Assembly: GCF_002243045.1 (NCBI RefSeq)
Contig: NZ_MBKP01000022.1
Location: 1 to 60,178 of the forward strand
Direction: 5' to 3'
Length of the DNA: 60,178 bases
DNA from: Methanolobus psychrotolerans
GTDB lineage: Archaea; Halobacteriota; Methanosarcinia; Methanosarcinales; Methanosarcinaceae
In this document: in pieces, positions 58,214 to 60,178 of the stretch
How positions within the stretch are numbered: the stretch's first letter is position 1
Layout: every line of letters starts with the position of its first letter
Program-made: the position numbers and the translations under genes
Notes under the pieces: model-generated
What the model saw: only the letters and a program-made list of their open reading frames with translations
Database searches by the model: none
What the model was told of the DNA's origin: nothing

Positions 58214-60178
58214 TTAATTCCTCCTCCTAAGGTAAAATGCCCCTATAAACCCAAGACTTGCCATGAACACCATCATACCAACAGGACTTAACAATGGAAC
58301 CACAGGCTGACAGTAATAATAAGCCACATCATCATCTGTAACCTCATTGCCTTCAAATTCACCTGTGACAGTTGCGATGTTCTTGTGCTGTGGGACACAT
58401 TCCTTAACACTGTCCGTTATCTCGTATGTCCACACTTCCCCAGGATCAAGTATATCATCATTGTTGATGCTCTTTGAAATAATGCTTGATGCCGGAATAA
58501 TGCCAAGCTTGTCATCGTCAACGATGATGTTCTCAAGAGATACTTTGCCTGTGTTCTTCACGACAAATTTCCAAGTGATCAAATCTCCTACCGCAAGTAG
58601 AACTCCGGGCGGTTGATCAGCATCTGCTCCATTGATATATTTTTCAATATCGATCTCAGGGACACAGCTCACATAATAGTGGCTTGGGTCAGTATCGGTT
58701 ACAGGAGCAGCACCATAATAGCCCACTACATCTCCGATATTGACGTACTGGCCACATCCTGCCTTGCCAGTTGCCTGGTAGATCCAGACCTCACCTGGCA
58801 GAAGTGTGTCATCACCATTTCCTTTGTCTACAATGTTGGTTATCACACCAAGCTGATCGTCTGTGACAGTTATGTTGGTCAGGTGGACATTACCAGTATT
58901 CCTGACAACATATTCCCAGGTGACATCTGCACCATAGGCAAGCGTTGGCCCAGGTGCACTATCAGCATCAATACCATTTGTTGACTTCTCGATATCAATA
59001 AGGGGTATGCAGACAACATTATAATGACTTGGGTCCGCGTCAGTTACCGGTGTGATTCCATAGTAACCCACTACATCCCCAACATTTGCATATTGCCCGC
59101 AGGATGCACTGCCTGTTGCCTGATATGTCCAGACCTCGCCTACCGCAAGGACATCGTCACCATCGCCTTTGTTCACTATGTTGTTGACCACGCCCAGCTT
59201 GTCGTCTGTTACAACGATGTTGCTAAGATCGACATTACCTGTGTTGGTCACAACATAGGTCCACGTTACAGCATCACCAGCATCAAGTGATGGACCAGGA
59301 GCAACATCAGCATCAACACCGTTGGTAGCTTTCTCAATATCAATGCCAGGACATTCACCGAAGTAATGGCTTGGATCCTCATCGGTCACAACTACATCGC
59401 CATAGTCACCTGTCACATTACCGAGATTAGCGTACTGGCCACACTCGGCAGTACCTGTAACCTCATAGGTCCAGGTCTCAGTAAGGTCAAGGATACCGTC
59501 AGTGTTGGTATCACCGCTCTGGTAGACTGGAACGAGTCCCTGATCATCGGTAACGACAACATTGCTCAGAGGAACATTGCCTGTGTTGGTTACAACATAG
59601 GTCCATGTTACAACGGCACCTTCAGCAATTCCGGGACCAGGAGCAACATCAGCATCTACACCGTTGGTAGCTTTCTCAATATCAATGTCAGGACATTCAC
59701 CGAAGTAGTGGCTCGGGTCACTGTCATCCACTGTTACCTCGCCATAGTCACCTGTCACATTACCGAGATTAGCGTACTGGCCACACTCGGCAGTACCTGA
59801 AACCTCATAGGTCCAGGTCTCAGTAAGGTCAAGGATACCGTCAGTGTTGGTATCACCGCTCTGGTAGACTGGAACGAGTCCCTGATCATCGGTAACGACA
59901 ACATTGCTCAGAGGAACATTACCTGTGTTGGTCACAACATAGGTCCATGTTACAACGGCACCTTCAGCAATTCCGGGACCAGGAGCAACATCAGCATCAA
60001 CACCGTTGGTTGCTTTCTCAATATCAATGTCAGGACATTCACCGAAGTAGTGGCTTGGATCCTCATCGGTCACAACTACATCGCCATAGTCACCTGTCAC
60101 ATTACCGAGATTAGCATACTGGCCACACTCGGCAGTACCTGTAACCTCATAGGTCCAGGTCTCAGTAAGGTCAAGGAT
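58214..60178 (-). CDS. Large repetitive VPXXXP-CTERM surface protein (5' end outside window)
   Basis: At least 654 residues; the start lies beyond the right edge. It consists of five complete tandem repeats of about 114 residues plus part of another at the edge. Each opens with [DGLE]IDIEK, then TNGxDAD and VTNTGNV, and closes with GQYANxG and DPSHY. The two repeats nearest the edge are nearly identical in DNA, with a period of 342 bp. The C-terminus is VPLLSPVG, a membrane helix and RRRN, a VPXXXP sorting tail. It is probably a long surface stalk or adhesin anchored by the neighbouring archaeosortase. The repeated module is shared with the 56426 protein. Confidence 0.82.
   Translation of the reverse strand: MLDLTETWTYEVTGTAECGQYANLGNVTGDYGDVVVTDEDPSHYFGECPDIDIEKATNGVDADVAPGPGIAEGAVVTWTYVVTNTGNVPLSNVVVTDDQGLVPVYQSGDTNTDGILDLTETWTYEVSGTAECGQYANLGNVTGDYGEVTVDDSDPSHYFGECPDIDIEKATNGVDADVAPGPGIAEGAVVTWTYVVTNTGNVPLSNVVVTDDQGLVPVYQSGDTNTDGILDLTETWTYEVTGTAECGQYANLGNVTGDYGDVVVTDEDPSHYFGECPGIDIEKATNGVDADVAPGPSLDAGDAVTWTYVVTNTGNVDLSNIVVTDDKLGVVNNIVNKGDGDDVLAVGEVWTYQATGSASCGQYANVGDVVGYYGITPVTDADPSHYNVVCIPLIDIEKSTNGIDADSAPGPTLAYGADVTWEYVVRNTGNVHLTNITVTDDQLGVITNIVDKGNGDDTLLPGEVWIYQATGKAGCGQYVNIGDVVGYYGAAPVTDTDPSHYYVSCVPEIDIEKYINGADADQPPGVLLAVGDLITWKFVVKNTGKVSLENIIVDDDKLGIIPASSIISKSINNDDILDPGEVWTYEITDSVKECVPQHKNIATVTGEFEGNEVTDDDVAYYYCQPVVPLLSPVGMMVFMASLGFIGAFYLRRRN

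Noticed and set aside
59349-60178. 342-bp repeats as a mobile element
   Set aside because: They are in-frame protein domain repeats within one reading frame, with no terminal inverted repeats or transposase.

Overview
The window is archaeal and most likely from a methylotrophic methanogen of the Methanosarcinales (Methanolobus/Methanococcoides-like). Eukaryote-type translation genes (S6e, L7Ae, S28e, L24e, aIF5B) show an archaeon, and a bacterial-type gyrase points to Euryarchaeota. Also fitting are a two-gene SUF-like Fe-S system, a DUF2115 protein, a CBS-tailed MetX and an archaeosortase with VPXXXP-tailed clients. Base composition is moderately AT-rich. Many genes carry a clear Shine-Dalgarno sequence (GGAGG or GGTGAT), which I used to choose starts. 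Genus and species are not resolved.

Layout. 1-9.3 kb (minus strand): an operon of Mre11-like nuclease, YhaN/SbcC-like ATPase, CARF-fold sensor, PIN nuclease, HAD phosphatase and beta-CASP metallo-beta-lactamase. 9.5-12.1 kb: a small accessory stretch with a GyrI-like protein, tiny genes, a long hairpin and a decayed IS1-type element. 12.1-25.2 kb (plus): guanine deaminase, MscS channel, prephenate dehydratase, a MoxR/DUF58/double-VWA operon, a soluble sensor kinase with an N-terminal receiver domain, and a small P-loop GTPase. 25.4-31.2 kb: MetY-MetX, a winged-helix regulator with a polyferredoxin-like membrane protein, a DUF2115 protein and a bactofilin-like membrane protein. 31.5-38.2 kb: gyrB-gyrA, pdxS-pdxT and a flavin/PLP-oxidase-fold protein.

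38.4-48.4 kb is the most unusual part. A divergent locus encodes, on one strand, an SPFH/band-7 protein and a membrane protein, both with C-terminal zinc ribbons. On the other strand it encodes a ribbon-helix-helix regulator, an ESCRT-III (Snf7)-like coiled-coil protein, an MIT-AAA ATPase resembling Vps4/CdvC, two membrane proteins with Ig-like domains (one with the same zinc ribbon), and a coiled-coil/winged-helix protein. I read this as a candidate membrane-remodelling module.

48.4-60.2 kb (minus): the translation operon L7Ae-S28e-L24e-Ndk-aIF5B-S6e, a membrane-anchored hypothetical protein, the Fe-S assembly pair SufC/SufB-like, a winged-helix protein preceded by a cascade of tandem mini-ORFs, and an archaeosortase with two surface proteins built from the same repeat. 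The last of these runs off the right edge. I saw no CRISPR array and no rRNA or tRNA gene.
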